From positions 1-7,002 of the forward strand of contig PXSZ01000022.1 in assembly GCA_003023105.1 (NCBI GenBank): a stretch of 7,002 bases of DNA, in the 5' to 3' direction. Source of the stretch: Bacteroidetes bacterium QH_10_64_37. GTDB lineage: Bacteria > Bacteroidota > Rhodothermia > Rhodothermales > Salinibacteraceae. Under the pieces are notes generated by a model. The model was not told the origin of the DNA. It saw only the letters and a program-made list of their open reading frames with translations, and did no database searches. The translations under genes and the position numbers were made by a program. How positions within the stretch are numbered: position 1 is the stretch's first letter; the number at the start of each line of letters is the position of its first letter. Below, piece after piece: positions 6,220-7,002 of the stretch.

Positions 6220-7002
6220 ATGCCCGACGACCGATCGACCGACGTGCTCCACAAGGCCGCCTTTCTGGGGCCGAAAGGCGAGAACGCCGACGAGCTGGAG
6301 CGCCTGCTCCTCGAAGTGCTCCGCGACCACGTCTTCTGGCGCCGCAACTTTCACCCGCGCGACCCGCGCCTCATCGACGAGCGCGACAAGCGCACCGAGG
6401 CGTTCGACGACATGTCGGCCCGGCTGCGGGACGAGCTCTCCCAGATCCTGGCGGAGCTGAAGCGGGCGGCCCCCCTCTACTCGCCGCGACAGGCGGCCCA
6501 CATCGTGAGCGATCCCTCCCTCCCCGCCTTCGTGGGCTACTTTGCCGGCCTCCTCTACAACCAGAACAACGTAGTGGCCGAGGTCTCGCCCGAGACGGTG
6601 CGCGAGGAGCGGGCCTACTTCACGGCGCTGGCGGAGATGGTGGGCTACCCCACGTTCCTCCCCGAGACGCTGCCTCGCGACGCCCGCACGCGCCATTCGC
6701 CCTACAGCTGGGGGCATCTCTGCAGCGGCGGCACCGTGGCGAATCTGGAGGCCCTCTGGATCGCCCGCAACATCCGCCTCTACCCCCTGGCCGTGCGCCT
6801 CGTGGCCGAGCAGGCCGACGCATTCGACGCGTTCGCCGACCTGGAGGTGACGACCGCCACCGGCGAGCGGGCTTCTCTCCGCGATCTCTCGACGTGGCAG
6901 CTCTCGAACCTCCCGATCGACGCAATCACGGACCTGCACCTGCGGATTAAGACCACGCTGGGCGAGGGCGACCCCGAACGTGCGCACGCCTTCCAGGAGG
7001 CT
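6220..7002 (+). CDS. Tyrosine-decarboxylase-like PLP-dependent amino acid decarboxylase, N-terminal part
   Basis: The first 261 residues of a group II PLP-dependent decarboxylase; the gene runs off the right edge. The layout follows the large (about 620 aa) tyrosine decarboxylases such as that of Enterococcus: AAFLGPKGENADELERLLLE (13-32, like ALFIGDKAEN), HVFWRRNFHPRDPRLI (37-52), AAHIVSDPSLPAF (92-104), LLYNQNNVVAEVSPET (111-126), then WGHLCSGGTVANLEALWIARN (164-184), the conserved phosphate-contacting region, and STWQLSNLPIDAITDL (224-239). The PLP-binding lysine is expected beyond the window. The substrate could be tyrosine, another aromatic amino acid, glutamate or aspartate. Start: ATG 6220 is the only standard start in frame, with a stop at 6139-6141, and gives an N-terminus of the right length; the sequence just upstream still looks coding-like (see findings). 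No Shine-Dalgarno site is seen. It is divergent from the HsdR-N-like gene. Confidence 0.88.
   Translation, partial: MPDDRSTDVLHKAAFLGPKGENADELERLLLEVLRDHVFWRRNFHPRDPRLIDERDKRTEAFDDMSARLRDELSQILAELKRAAPLYSPRQAAHIVSDPSLPAFVGYFAGLLYNQNNVVAEVSPETVREERAYFTALAEMVGYPTFLPETLPRDARTRHSPYSWGHLCSGGTVANLEALWIARNIRLYPLAVRLVAEQADAFDAFADLEVTTATGERASLRDLSTWQLSNLPIDAITDLHLRIKTTLGEGDPERAHAFQEA

Noticed and set aside
6127..6987. Long minus-strand open frame opposite the decarboxylase
   Set aside because: Antisense shadow; the plus-strand frame matches tyrosine-decarboxylase-like motifs throughout.

Overview
The window looks like chromosomal DNA from a GC-rich, salt-adapted member of the Bacteroidota/Rhodothermota, most likely Salinibacter or a close relative. 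This is inferred from the high GC content, the strongly acidic proteins (Asp/Glu-rich pyrophosphatase loop, acidic tails), the scarcity of clear Shine-Dalgarno sites, and a signal-peptide protein resembling the Bacteroidota DUF6588 group. No mobile element, CRISPR array, rRNA or tRNA was seen.

Layout: (1) At the left edge is the C-terminal third of a sodium:solute symporter (+, ends 500), followed by a two-tier hairpin (519-561). (2) Next is a secreted or outer-membrane DUF6588-like protein (+, 592-1590). It converges on a block of five minus-strand genes, and the meeting point holds an imperfect hairpin built from GTGA/TCAC units (1595-1642). (3) Reading in their own direction, the minus-strand genes are: a PD-(D/E)xK-like 'HsdR N-terminal' protein (6025 to 5108), an atypical SDR (5069 to 4212), a stand-alone EgtD-type histidine methyltransferase (4018 to 3035), a small protein of possible terminase-type RNase H fold (2922 to 2251), and family I inorganic pyrophosphatase (2182 to 1637). 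(4) A 194-bp divergent intergenic region carries a long imperfect dyad (6056-6087). (5) At the right edge is the N-terminal part of a tyrosine-decarboxylase-like PLP enzyme (+, from 6220, runs off the end).

How they work together: the first two minus-strand genes are 38 bp apart and could be one transcript. The gaps around egtD (193 and 112 bp) argue for separate promoters there. Pyrophosphatase is housekeeping, EgtD makes hercynine from histidine, and the PLP enzyme would decarboxylate an amino acid. I see no single pathway joining them.

The most notable observation is that two nuclease-fold proteins in the same block appear to lack catalytic residues: S/Q/E in place of D/E/K in the HsdR-N-like protein, and Asn/Thr/Ser in place of the later Asp residues in the RNase H-like protein. 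I found no clear evidence of a complete new system. These two proteins and the divergent dyad are the best leads.
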